Source: Selaginella moellendorffii (Eukaryota; Streptophyta; Lycopodiopsida; Selaginellales; Selaginellaceae). Taken from it: a stretch of 64,000 bases of DNA. How positions within the stretch are numbered: the first letter of the stretch is position 1; each line of letters starts with the position of its first letter. The translations under genes were made by a program, and so were the position numbers. Shown piece after piece: positions 19,963 through 32,788 of the stretch. Location of the stretch: contig NW_003314383.1 in NCBI RefSeq assembly GCF_000143415.4, positions 124,208 through 188,207 of the forward strand, written 5' to 3'. A model generated the notes under the pieces. The model was not told where the DNA came from. It was given only the letters and a program-made list of their open reading frames with translations, and ran no database searches.

Positions 19963-21705
19963 TTAAAGGAAGAATCTCCTGCGACTCGTGTCCATGTCTG
20001 GCTGGAAACATGAAAAAGAAAGGGAAAAAAAAAAAAAAAACCATTTAGTACCTCGTCAGTTACTCATTCGCGATGAATTAATAAAGAGCAATCTCCTGTT
20101 GTTCAGGAATATAAATTCGATCACTCACCTTGTGTACCCATTCGTACTCGCCATGCTTTGTATCAAAGGTGCCGTGCTGCAAGCTTAGCAACTTGAGTGT
20201 GAAGCGTGGGCCACATTCCTGCGTAAAAACAAAAGACTGTGAGACAACACAGCCCACGACAAAAAAAGCAAACATTTTCGCAAGGAGGGCCGCGGACTGT
20301 GCACCCCACTCACCTGGAGCCGAGCAATCACAGCAGTTTTCTTCTTTTTCTCTCCCTTCTGCTTCGTCTCCTTTGGCTCGAACACGTACCTGGAAAAATG
20401 CACGCGCAACTTGGCCTCTTAGACCTCTGAATACAGACGCAAGGAGATAAATTAATGGTCGCACCTGTGATGCCGGAAAAATATGTAGTCGCGCTGGTTG
20501 TGAAAAGTGACTACACGGCGGCCGCGAAAGTTGGGATCTTGATAGAACAAGGATGCGAACATCCTGCCACAGAAACAAACACATTAGTAAACAGCATAAA
20601 CACAAAGGCAAATCTAGGAAGAGAAGTGTCAAACAAATATAAACACCACCTTCCAATTCGATGGCCCAGGCTGGTTGTGAAGTTGTTAAGAATAAGCTCT
20701 GGGAGATGACTCGTTGGCCGTCCATGATTCTGTCAGGTCACACACTACACTGAATCAATCAATCCAAACACTTACAATGAAAAAAGAAGGGGAGTCAGAT
20801 TCACGTGCCTTAATCTCCTTTCTTAGTACAAGATTCGAGAGCCTGAAATGGGCCGTAGGTCCTTCGGGTAAATTAACAATCACCATTCCATCTGAAAAGT
20901 CGAGCGAAACAATAAATAAATCCACGAAGTAAAGCAGAAAATGACTGAAATTTTGATACCGGGCTCTCTGCGGTTCTCATGAATCACAACTATCGCTGTA
21001 AAGTCTTGTTCAGTAGCATCCTTCACAAGCTGTACAGCGGAGAGTCAGGGAGATGAAATACAAACATAACTTCACACCTGTTTAAGGCTGCGTTTATTCC
21101 GCTTGTAGTACTCCGTGTTTGGAATGACACTTTGGAGCTCCAATATCAGCTTGAAAGTTCTCTGGAAAAAAAGAAAAAAAAGAATCGCAACCTCAAGTTA
21201 AAACAGCAATGCGTGTAGAGTTTTCGATGTTTACCTTTGAGCACTTCCTGCAAGTTGTTATCAGGAGCTTCGGAGATTTGTCCCGGTTAAAATGCTCCGC
21301 GAATTCATCCGTCGCGATGTCCGCAAGCAGCTACACAAGAAGAATAGCAGGACTAACACAAAAAGCAAGGAGTGAGTTTTTCCACCTCATCGTCATCGGG
21401 TCGGACAATCGTCTCATCCGGTTCGCGAGTATTCTCAATCGTTCGTGGCGTTTTTCTCGGAGGAGGCTGCCAAGAAAACAATTCAGAGAGATTCCCCAGA
21501 GATTCATCCTACTTACAGCTTCTCCGAGCTCAATGCATTCCTTTTCCCGCGCATCCCGAGCCTTGATTCGCAGCTTCTTCTCCTTCTTCTTCTCGCGCTT
21601 GAGCTGCGCGAACGCCTCCGATCGGCGCTCCTTGTTCCTAATCAGGGACGGCTTCTTGCCCTCTTTGCCCTCGCCATCGTCTTCCCTCAGCCGCTTCGTC
21701 CCCAT
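19963..21705 (-). CDS. RPF1: Ribosome production factor 1 (Brix domain)
   Basis: This multi-exon gene starts at ATG 21705 (MGTKRLRED) and ends in a short exon (20001-19963) coding [12 protein letters not shown], the exact family C-terminus, after the donor at 20128. The N-terminus is Lys/Glu-rich ([10 protein letters not shown], then [19 protein letters not shown]). The Brix domain follows: [88 protein letters not shown] and [24 protein letters not shown]1 binds 5.8S/25S pre-rRNA in the nucleolus during 60S subunit assembly. It is divergent from the RNA helicase RH35, with 42 bp between the starts. Confidence 0.9.
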
Positions 21706-23574
<1,869 letters not shown>

Positions 23575-23643
23575 AGCTGGAAAGCTTGCGAGGAACGAGG
23601 AAAAGAATTGGTGAGCTTGTGTTATTTTGACAGTGTTGATTCT

Positions 23644-24728
23644 TCAAGTTCTGTGGCACTCTTTTCTTACCACCCCGTTCGTCTCGTTCTTCACACCGAC
23701 GTTTCCGAGCTTGTCCATGGAAGCCGCAAAGACTTCGTAGAAGAGATCCTGGCTGCTGGCAAATGCGTCCACGACGCTGCGAGTTCTTGCGTTTGTAAGG
23801 AGCTCCTGGTCGGAGGTGAGAAGGCCCAGACCTCTCTGCATGCTCCGGTAGTAGGAGTTGTCGAACTGGAAGGGTGTTGCTGCGTCCATGCTTGCTACCA
23901 CATCGGGATTTCCATTTCGCGGAGGGCAAGCTCGTCGTAGTTCGCCGAGGAAGCCCGGGTTCATGCTTGGATCGCCGGCTCTGGTGCCGTTAAAGTTGTA
24001 GATCCTGTTCGTGAATTCCGTGCAGTGTGCAAAGCCGATTGTATGAGCACCTGGAAGAAGAACGAGGGATTAGCGAGCAGCTTAAAAAGCACTGAGAGAG
24101 TGCTTACCAGAGAGCGCTATCAGATCGATTTCATTGAGGCCCTTGGAAGCGAACAGCCTGGTTAATTCGTTGATAGATGCTGTGGAAGTCGGGAGATTGC
24201 GGCCAACCCGGGAAGCCATAGACAACCTTCCATCTTTACGGCCTTTCCTGACTTCCCAGAAAGGACCACCAACTAGCTGAACCAAATCCCTCGTGATGAT
24301 AGCCAGAACATCAGCGCAAGAGACCACACCGGGACAAATCTTTTCCACTGCTGCTTTAGCTCGATGAACTGCATCAAAGGCATCTCCCGCTAATGAATGA
24401 TTTATCTCCTCGTCTCTTTCAGCCTTGTTGCCAGGAGTTGACGAAACGAGGACCGAAGCATCACATCCCTGGCCTCAAAAACAAATAAGAAAACTCAAGA
24501 ACCTCAGGAGAAAGGACAACTTACGTCAACGAAGCAGTCATGAAAAAAGAGCCGCAGTGTTGCTCCAGCTGTTGTTGGTGCTTCCCTTATCTTTTGAACC
24601 ATCACCTGTCTGAGAATGCTCTCGGCATGCGGGCAAGTCCGCTTGTAGTAGTCCACTGTCAGCTCTGAAGTTACAAGCATGAGCAGAAGTAACACGGTTA
24701 AGCTGAAACACAGGCCAGATGAAACCAT
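23644..24728 (-). CDS. Class III secretory peroxidase
   Basis: Three exons (24728-24525, 24468-24108, 24050-23644) carry GT-AG introns of 56 and 57 bp. A signal peptide (about residues 1-20) precedes the mature N-terminus (YYKRTCPHAE). The distal His motif RLFFHDCFVDGCDAS spans the first splice junction. It is followed by CPGVVSCADVLAI, the proximal haem-ligand motif LSGAHTIGFAHC across the second junction, and a C-terminal Cys in KECHRT. The expected eight Cys pattern and about 320-residue length fit plant class III peroxidases. These are apoplastic haem enzymes acting on phenolics in wall cross-linking and ROS metabolism. Fragments of this gene recur in scrambled order at 31.9-32.2 kb. Confidence 0.93.
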
Positions 24729-24886
24729 ACTTCGGACATGTTTCTCTCCCTTCCTCGAATTCTTGTAAGAGGAGAAACCTCGTATGCTCGGCAGCTGGAA
24801 GACCAAGCACTGGAATGCATGGGATGTGAAAGAAATGCCAGACACATGGTAAGCATGCAATAACGGAAACTACGTTACCGCGTTGA

Positions 24887-27800
24887 CTAGAAAAGCTTGG
24901 ATGTCTGCCCAACATTGATCCTCACATCCCTGGTGTATATGTTACTTAGCCCAAAGAGTAGTAACACGAAGACAACTTGCGCGCTCATGATACCGAAGTG
25001 GCTTATGCTGTTGCCAATCTCCATCCAGCTTCCCGTGTTCCGGACCTTACGAGCAACAGAAAATTGTATGCCGTCAGAAAGGCACCAACACCATCAGAAA
25101 CTTACAAGGAAAAAGAAACGGATCGTCATAATGTCCGAGAGAATTAAAACCATGAAGTAACAACCAAGACGAGGTAGGCTCATGATCTTCACGACAATGC
25201 TGAATGCGCATCTGCAATCACAACCACGTCAGAACGCATAACTGAGAGTCAGCAAAAGAGCGTACGTTACAAGGATGAACGGTATGAAGAGCTTGAAAAG
25301 GAGAAGAGCTGTCATGATAAATGGCTGGAAAACCCCGTAGTTAGTCGTATCACAACCACTTCAGTAAGCAATATCCTTACATCAAAAACGGTGATGAATC
25401 TGTACACAGAGGAGATTTCGAAGCTCGCGATGCTTGCGACGTTTCCAGTTCCAAAAAACGCCACATTGATCAAAATAAGCTGCAGTTAAAACATCGTAAG
25501 TCCATGAAGGATAATGATTGCTAGGCTTACAAAACACAGCGCTACATGCACGTCGGTGAGTTTCAAAGACCTCCAGGAAACATGTCGTTCGCCTTTGGCA
25601 AATGCAGTCCATTGGATGAGCCGTTCACTGGCCGAAAACTCGTTGGTAAAGGAATTCCGTCCAAAAGACGAGAAAGTGATAGCGGACTCCACCAGAATCC
25701 AGGAGAACAATACGCTAGCCAAACCACTATAGAAAAGTGCCTCGTAGCTGAAGACGAAACACTGTTAGTGTTGCCTTAACCGTAAGGAAAAGTTTACCCG
25801 ATTGAGAGAAGTAGAAATGGAGGTGCAAATCCAAGAAAAATTGCACAAACTCTGGCAATTATTGTTGGCGGAGATCTTAGAGGGAGAAGAATTGCTACCC
25901 CTGAAGACAAGTAGGTAGATTACATCCAAACAAACAAGCCGAGGAATTTGAAGTACCTGCAAGGGACCAGTTGACGACCTGGAATGTCAAAGGTAGCTGT
26001 CTCCTATGGGTTCTGTAAGAAGTCGTGACCCATACCATGAATGATGAAAAACAAACAAGAATTATCTGCAGAAAAGAGTGTCAGGAAACAACTGTTGTAG
26101 ATAAGACGCTACCTGGACAACAAAAAGTACATCTCGTTCAGCGGAGAGATTTTTATCACGCACTAGTTGTCGTAGAATAGGTTCTTTGGGAACAATTTTG
26201 TCAATCCACCAAGCAGCGAATGCAAGTGCTACTACCAGGAAAGCACTTCCGACACTGTAAACATTTTGCAGGTGGATCATCAACCTTACAAGAAAGAAAA
26301 TCTGAAACTTACACCAGTGAAACGTGTTCAGGAATTTGTGGAGGCATCAGTGTGAACCCTGAAAGAAACCAGCAAGATGCCCAGACGAAGGCTGGGATCA
26401 TTGAAAGTCCAGGAAGGTTCATGGAGATTGTTACAGCTCCTACCACACCAGCAGCAAAGAAAAAGCCTGTGTACACTTCTCTTCTGAAAAAACTTGAAAC
26501 CTGCAGAAAGATCAACAAAATTTCTAAACGTAGACGAGCATTACCAAAAGCTGAACAATAACGGAAGAGAGCATGCTTGCGAATAGAATTTGGAACTTTG
26601 AAACCTTTCCTGTTCTTACTGCGATCCAAATGCGTGTAAAATCATTCGGACTGGCGAGTACACGCTGCCAGAGGAAGATTCCAGTACCGATATAGAGAAA
26701 GTATAGTATAGGTGACTTTTCGAACATCAGCACCATAAACAGCGCTGCCGACAAGGTTCCCATGGCAAAATTACCCTGAAAGGAACTGATTACAGAAATG
26801 ATAACCAAAGGAAGTTTGCATACCAGAGAACTTTTCCTTTGTTTACGTTGGAACAGCGGCGAACTGGCATAATGCCTCAACAAGTGTAGGATTACGTACA
26901 GCATCCATCCTACGTAGCCAAACGTAATGGTTCCCATCAAAAACCACCAGTCGTAAGTTTGAAAATAATGCAGGCCATCCAAAGATAAACTGATCAATTT
27001 CTGTGTGGAGTCCAACGCAGCCTGGTATTGCTGTAGACCAATAAGCTGTTGTATACGGCTCGTAAGTTCCTCGTAATTTTTCAGAGAGGAAAATGGCCTG
27101 AAAAAGAGCGACGTTTCCTGCTTGATATCTTATAGATCCGTTAAGGAGAGCTCCTGGACTTCACCAAAATTTCTTAGGATACGTGATTTTCGCAAGAATT
27201 GGTTGAGTAATTGCTTTGCATTCGCGAAAGCGGCCTCGGCTTCGTCAGCCTGAAAAACGATGCAAGGGTTTGACAAAGCACAAAAGCAAGCTTCATATCA
27301 CCTTATTTAAAAGCAAGTAGCCTCTTGGCAGCACACCAACAGAGTTTAAAGGACATGGAAGTCCAAGAAGTACCGACTGAAAGAAACATTCAGCGTAAAA
27401 GCGTGAGAGCAGAAAAAATTGTCTTTACCATAAGCGGTGCAATGTCCCCTTGGTTGACATCAACGCGTTCGAGATTTTGAAGTCCCCAACTGTGAGGCGT
27501 CACCATGTGGTGTGTGTGCTGATCGACAAACTTAAAACCATCGTCTTCGTCGTCTTCAGGTTTTGCAGGACTGGGACCTCGGATGCCCGCACCCCAAGCA
27601 ACAAGTGGTGTTTCCGTGTTTTCTGGTTCTCCATCTCCATGACTACCTAGCAAGAAAAGTCAGTATTGAATAGGCAAGAAAGCATCGACGAGACAGACCT
27701 TTATCACTCATCCCGTGGTCGGCTGTAAAAACGTATGCAGTTCGTCCATCAGAGTACTTCTCTTCCATAAGCTTGAACACCCGTTCTATTCCGCGATCAA

Positions 27801-28669
27801 CGACCTCCACATTGTTCAAGTATATCGGAGAATATGGACGATGTGCGTGGCCGTTGGTGTCACATCCCAATAGATGCAAGAAAACAACAAGCTCTCCACT
27901 TTGTAGAGTCTCTTCGACCACAGAATCTCTTTTGGAACTATTTATCAGTTGTTCAAAACGATCAAAAACCCAAGTATCAAGGAAAGACGCATCTGCAAAC
28001 AGAAAAAACCATACATTCTTCTAGAATCGAACAAACGAGGCGAACCTGTTGCAAAATCTTCATACTCGTGCGGGTATGCGGAGAACTTTGCCTGTGGAAT
28101 GTTGCCACAAAAAATGGGAACAATGTCTGGGCTTCCAAAAGCGACCACTTTCTTACTCCTGTTAAAGACGGAATCGAACTCCACAGGATTTGCCTTCCAT
28201 CCTGAAATCTCCAGACGTGAAGAACGTTAGGCTACAAACAGTCAAAAGGTAAAAGTTACCTTTGGTTACAGCACTTGGATCTTCATACAAACCAGCGATT
28301 ATAGCAACGTGCCCGGGACGAGACTCGGTTGGAGGGCGAGCATGAGACACGCCCCATTTGCCCTTCTCGTGCATCACATTGTGCAGAAAAGGAGCTCTTG
28401 GCGATCCATCCGGCTTGAGCTCGAAGAATTTGTCAGCTCGCAAGCCATCAGCTAATAGATCTTACATTTCAATCACTGAATCCGTGAAAATCTAGAAGGG
28501 GATTACCGACAAACAGCACAAGGCGCTTGGCAGGCGCTTGGATCCGAGGCGCGACGGGATCAATCCCATGAACGATCGGCGACTTGAAGTAGATGTCGAA
28601 GATGCTGAGCATGAAGAGCGCATGGACCGCCACTCCCAGGATGATGATCTTCACCTCTCGGCTCTCCAT
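24887..28669 (-). CDS. PIGN: GPI ethanolamine phosphate transferase 1 (PIG-N/MCD4)
   Basis: This is a many-exon membrane enzyme. The N-terminus has a signal anchor followed by [14 protein letters not shown] and RLVLFVADGLRAD. The alkaline-phosphatase-like lumenal domain shows [62 protein letters not shown] and [24 protein letters not shown]. The C-terminal half is a series of hydrophobic exons (about 27.1-24.9 kb), and the last reads [17 protein letters not shown] before TAG. These are PIG-N/MCD4 signatures, not PIG-O or PIG-G. The enzyme adds ethanolamine phosphate to the first mannose of GPI anchors in the ER. The 5' end lies divergent to an FCA-like pseudogene, and a stub of the same first exon recurs at 32.3 kb. 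Confidence 0.9.
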
Positions 28670-28790
28670 TCCCCCGGCATAAACCCTAAACCTGATTTCG
28701 AAATACTTTTTTAAAATTCCGTGCAGCTTTTCCGTTTTGACCGGCAGTAGCCGGTGGGTCTTCTCTTCTGGACGTTATTTTCCCATTTTC
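28670..28790. promoter_or_regulatory. PIG-N promoter / remnant of PIG-N-FCA bidirectional promoter
   Basis: A telo-box (AAACCCTAA) sits just upstream of the PIG-N ATG at about 28681. The segment at 28738-28762 (TTTTGACCGGCAGTAGCCGG) recurs at 32609-32633 in front of the intact FCA-like gene. This shows that the two loci once had the same PIG-N/FCA head-to-head layout. Confidence 0.6.
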
Positions 28791-29960
28791 TGGGACTATT
28801 TAGCAGGGGTAATAGAGCATAAATTTTTTGTTGGATGCTTAAACAAGCACGCTAGTCAGAGAGAAATTGAAAGAGTTTATCGTTGTCTCTGGCTTTCAAC
28901 CGCAGGCTCTTAGTCCGTACGGAAAAGATACGAGCTCAAACAGAGCAGAGGTAAAGCGCTTGCATTTTAGAGAGTACTTCAACGTTTGTTTGCAGGTTGT
29001 GCTAAGGGATATAGCACAGGCAGCCATTGCTGCTCGTAACGCTATGTACATTATATGTGCGTAAGTCACTCTGATTTTCGCTTTTCCTTTTTGTCTTAAG
29101 TTCGTGTCCCTTCTTTTTTGTTATGTTGTACAAGCTCAACGGCATCATGTAGCTGGACTTCCAGCCGAGGTTCTTTCGATCCCTTTTTTGTTTACTTTTG
29201 CCAATGTGTTTAAGTCTTTGCAGGAGATTATCCAAACGGCATTGCAGCGTGCTGGACAAAATCTTGCTAGACAACAAGCTGTGCATCAGTATGTGCAACT
29301 ACTCCAGCAGCAACAGCAGCAGCAGCAGCAACAGTCGCAACCATCGCAACAATCACAATTTTCACAGCTGACGAAACCCATAGCATCAGTAAACCAACCG
29401 TCACTCATCTTACGCAAGCATCAAGCTCTTCACTTGCAAAACATTCCGCAGCAACAACAGCGTCCACCGGTACGCTGTCCTTTTGCATTTTGTGCTTCAT
29501 GTCTCAATTGGATTTCACTACAGGTATTCCATCCAGGGAGCATTGCACAACAGGTATTTCTTTCTTCTGAACTTTCTTTTCTCTAAAAAAGCTTTCTCGT
29601 TCTCTTAGCCGGCACCTACAAAGCTTGTGCAATCTTTGGTTCCAACCCCAGTATTGCCTCCTGCTGTAGCAACAACATCTAACTCGACGGAGCACGTCTC
29701 GCCTGAAGGATATAAATACTATTACAACAGTATCACATCCGAAAAAGCAAGGTAACAACGTTAAGATTTAGATGTGAAGCGCATTCAAGTTTCTCTCTAC
29801 AGTGGGAAAAGCCGGACGAGCTTTTGAGCGCAGAGCCACAAGTTGCTCCAACGCTACCGCCACCCCTATCTTTATGTTCCCTTGTTTTTATCTTACAGTC
29901 CAACGTAGGAGGTGAACTTCCCTCAGTTCCAGCCATCAAATGCTTACTTGGAACAGCATA
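28790..29960 (+). pseudogene. FCA-like gene remnant (left copy)
   Basis: This segment matches the intact FCA-like gene downstream from its fifth intron onward. It covers the RRM2 start (TAGAGCATAAATT, then GGATGCTTAAACAAGCACGC), part of RRM2, the glutamine-rich exon (CAG repeats at 29305-29335), and the WW exon (TEHVSPEGYKYYYNSITS). Exons 1-5, most of RRM2 and the segment equivalent to about 34.61-35.06 kb are missing. Frameshifts and a stop (catcatgtag, about 29145) break the rest. No full RNA-binding domain remains. Confidence 0.85.
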
Positions 29961-30059
29961 CTGATTTACAGATATACCAACTTGAGCGAAAGGTCCATTT
30001 TCTTGTTTCTCTTGCTGATCTTGAGTCCAACAGGGAGATTTATGGCCGTGCTGCTAAGC

Positions 30060-31191
30060 TTGGAACAAACTGGCGCGAATGGTGGCCGGACAGCCTTTGG
30101 ACCAGTCGAGGTTAGCATAGAGTGCGAGTTCCTGTTCCGAAAGGCCCAACTCCCATTGTTTGTGGATCAGATGGAAAGCAAGTGGAGGTCAGGTGCAGCT
30201 GGAGAGCACTATCACGTCGCCTGCGAGATGTGCCACCCACTCGTCACACTCATAGTCGTCTTCAATCACTATATCCCGCACCCGACCCTTGAACAAGGGG
30301 AGCCAACGTTTTTGCTCGCCGTCCTTCTCCAGCACACTGAGTGCAACGTGACGGTCGCCATGGATCGTCCCTTGCCTGTGGACCACCAGGATCCTCCGGC
30401 CGCGGTACAAAAATCCCCGGATGGGCCAATTCATGCAAGTCGTCTAGCTCACAAATGCTGGAGTCGTCAAAATCCATTGGATTCTCTTCTGAGAGCTCAG
30501 TCGTCCATTTCAGCGCGTCCAGGTTGTAGAAACCGTCGTCATCTTCGTCTCCAATGTTGTAACCAGGATTGCATTTCCCCCTAGCAGGGATGATGTAGTC
30601 TCCTGCCACCCAGCGTCCAGTGCCAGAGTTGTACTGGAGAATGCCGCCAACATCAATGCGGCCAACATCTTCTGAATTGATACGCTTGTTGTTGAGCACT
30701 GCAATGTGATATATTCCCGTCTCAGGATCCAAATCCATCGCCTCGATCGCCTGGACCTTCTCGGTACACCGGAGAACCTTCCAAGTGTTCGTAAGAGGAT
30801 TGCCTACTGTGAGAGACCGTGAGCAAGGACTGTTGGGACGGTGTATTACAGCAAGCGTGCCACACACTAGACCATTGGACGAGCAATGCCCTACAAAGAC
30901 GGAGCTCTTTCCAGGCGGGTCAATGGGCAGAGAAATGCGCTTGAGCTTGAGAGCCTCGCCAGAGAAAGGGCGCCATAGGGCTGTGGATTTGGATCCGCGG
31001 CGCACAATCGTCCGGACCACCCATGGGATGGGATGCTTCAATCCGAAATCTCGAGCAAAAGATCCAGAGTGGAAAATGTGGTACCAAGATCGGCACACCC
31101 TACACATTAGGGCCACTCTTTCGATGTCCAACCTCGCAAGGATTTCCATCAGCAAATCCTCCCCCAGCCGATTGAAGATGGAGTCCTCCAT
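30060..31191 (-). pseudogene. F-box gene, left copy, frameshifted in C-terminal half
   Basis: An open frame from ATG 31191 codes an N-terminal F-box (LGEDLLMEILARLDIERVAL, then CRVCRSWYHIF) and a conserved central region (VGNPLTNTWKVL, LDPETGIYHIAVLNNK). Near 30440 the frame departs from that of the right copy (36.0-37.0 kb). The homologous C-terminal part (MNWPIRGFLYRGRRIL, then VALSVLEKDGEQKRWLPLFK) continues in another frame until a stop at 30189. A short indel relative to the other copy (the GAGAC stretch) explains the shift. The 309-residue frame may still be expressed with an altered C-terminus, but against its twin it looks broken. Confidence 0.7.
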
Positions 31192-31199
31192 CCTGGCCC

Positions 31200-31889
31200 G
31201 AGAAGCTGCAACATGACAAGGCGGGAAATTTTAAATGGCTATTCGTTTTAACTTGAAAAACCTTAATTATTTTAAACATAACACTGCCCGTAAAGCTATT
31301 TATTGAAAATTAGGTTACTATCCTTTCTTAAAAGGGCCATGGGTTGTGATGGAAAGCGCGAACGTGAAGCAATTCACCCCTTGGCCGCCCGGGGCTGTGG
31401 AACGCTAAACGTAGCAACGACAAAGGAATTGCAGCAAATCTCGAGAAGCCAAGCAAGAAAGGAAGATGGAGCAGAGCAGAGTCGATGGCCTTGATACGCC
31501 TCAAGCAACATGAATTCTCGTTGAGCCAAGGAAGAAAGGAAGGAGATGCTCGATGAGATTGTGGACAAGATGGATGGCCGAAGTCTTAGCAGCTGCCGGC
31601 TTACTTGGAATGATCTCTGCATCATGCACCACCAGTTAAAGTATTACTTAACGCTTCACCCTGCAATCAATTTCCCAGTCACGGAAGAAGAGCGTATCCG
31701 TCCCTGGCTAAGATGGATGAAGACATGTATTGAGCACTCATACACCAGTAGATGGGTACGTTTCCAGTGCCATTGCAAGCTCCGGAAATTACTGAGAAGA
31801 GTCCCGACATTGATTAGCATCAAGAAAATAAGTTTAATTGTTTTTAAGTATTGTTATTCTAATTTAACCCAAAACTGGAAGGGTACCAT
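31200..31889. other. Spacer, end of the left duplicated block
   Basis: No supported gene was found. The stretch at 31294-31490 resembles 37452-37560 in the right block (GCTATTTATTGAAA, AAGCCAAGCAAGAAAGGAAGATG), so the duplicated block extends at least to here. A plus-strand open frame at 31546-32001 begins with an F-box-like run (MLDEIVDKMDGRSLSSCRLTW). It has no further support and crosses into the scrambled peroxidase relic. Confidence 0.45.
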
Positions 31890-32640
31890 GTCGGGATTTC
31901 CATTTCGCGGAGGACAAGCTCGTCACTGGCTAGTTGGCGGTCCTTTCCGGGAAGTCAGCACTTACAAAGCATCTATCAACGAGGCTGTTTTCCTCAATTA
32001 AATCGCTGATGGCACTATCTGGTAATCCTCGCAGTGCTTTCTACATCCTTCTTTCTCCACGTGATGATAGCGAGAATATCAGCGCAGGCGCCACACCGGC
32101 TCGATGAACTGCATCAAAGGCGTCTCCGGCTAATGAATGATTCATCTCATCGTCTCTTTCAGCCTTGTTGCCAGGAGTTGACGAAACGAGGACCGAAGCA
32201 TCACATCCCTGGCCGCAAAAACAAATGAGAAAACTCAAGAACACGCCCCATTTTCCCTCCTGGTGCATCACATTGTGTAGAAAAGGAGCTCCTGGGATCA
32301 GCTAATAGATCAATCAATCCGTGAAAATCTAGCAGGGAAGGGAATTACCGACAAACAGCACGGCAGGCGCTTGGATCCGAGGCGCGACGGGATCAATCCC
32401 AGAACGATCGGCGACTTGAAGTAGATGTCGAAGATGCTGAGCATGAAGAGCGCATGTACCGCCACGCCGAATCTTCAACTCCTAAACGGAGATTCATCCG
32501 AAAACCATAAAAGTCATAAAATTAAACGGCATAAATCCTAAACCTAATTCGAAATACTTTTTTTAAAATCCCGTACAAGGCGGGATGTGGCGTTCGTACT
32601 TATCGGTTTTGACCGGCAGTAGCCGGTGGGAAGGTGGAGT
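31890..32640. pseudogene. Scrambled relic of peroxidase and PIG-N first exons (right block)
   Basis: Short blocks match the left locus. 31893-31925 matches peroxidase exon 3 (about 23901). 31926-31990 matches peroxidase exon 2 near 24170-24290 but inverted. 32060-32240 matches 24295-24500 in the same orientation. 32250-32460 matches the PIG-N 5' exons and intron (about 28360-28640) with small deletions, and 32500-32635 matches 28676-28762. Nothing here can code a full enzyme. It is what remains of the right-hand peroxidase/PIG-N copy. Confidence 0.82.
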
Positions 32641-32788
32641 TCCAACTCTAGGGTTTGTGCGTGTGTCGTGTGTGATTTCGCGTTCCTGGGGACAATGCGC
32701 GGTGGAGGAGGAATGGCCGGCTGCTACATTGCATTGTGAGCGCCAAGATCAAGCAGAGCAGTAGCAGCGCCAGCGGCGGAGCAGTGGG

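Noticed and set aside
29305-29335. CAG repeat as a possible unstable trinucleotide tract
   Set aside because: It is short and matches the glutamine-rich exon of FCA in both copies, so it is ordinary coding homology.
31546-32001. 151-residue plus-strand frame beginning with an F-box-like run
   Set aside because: Its 3' part lies in the scrambled peroxidase relic and the rest has no paralogue in the window.
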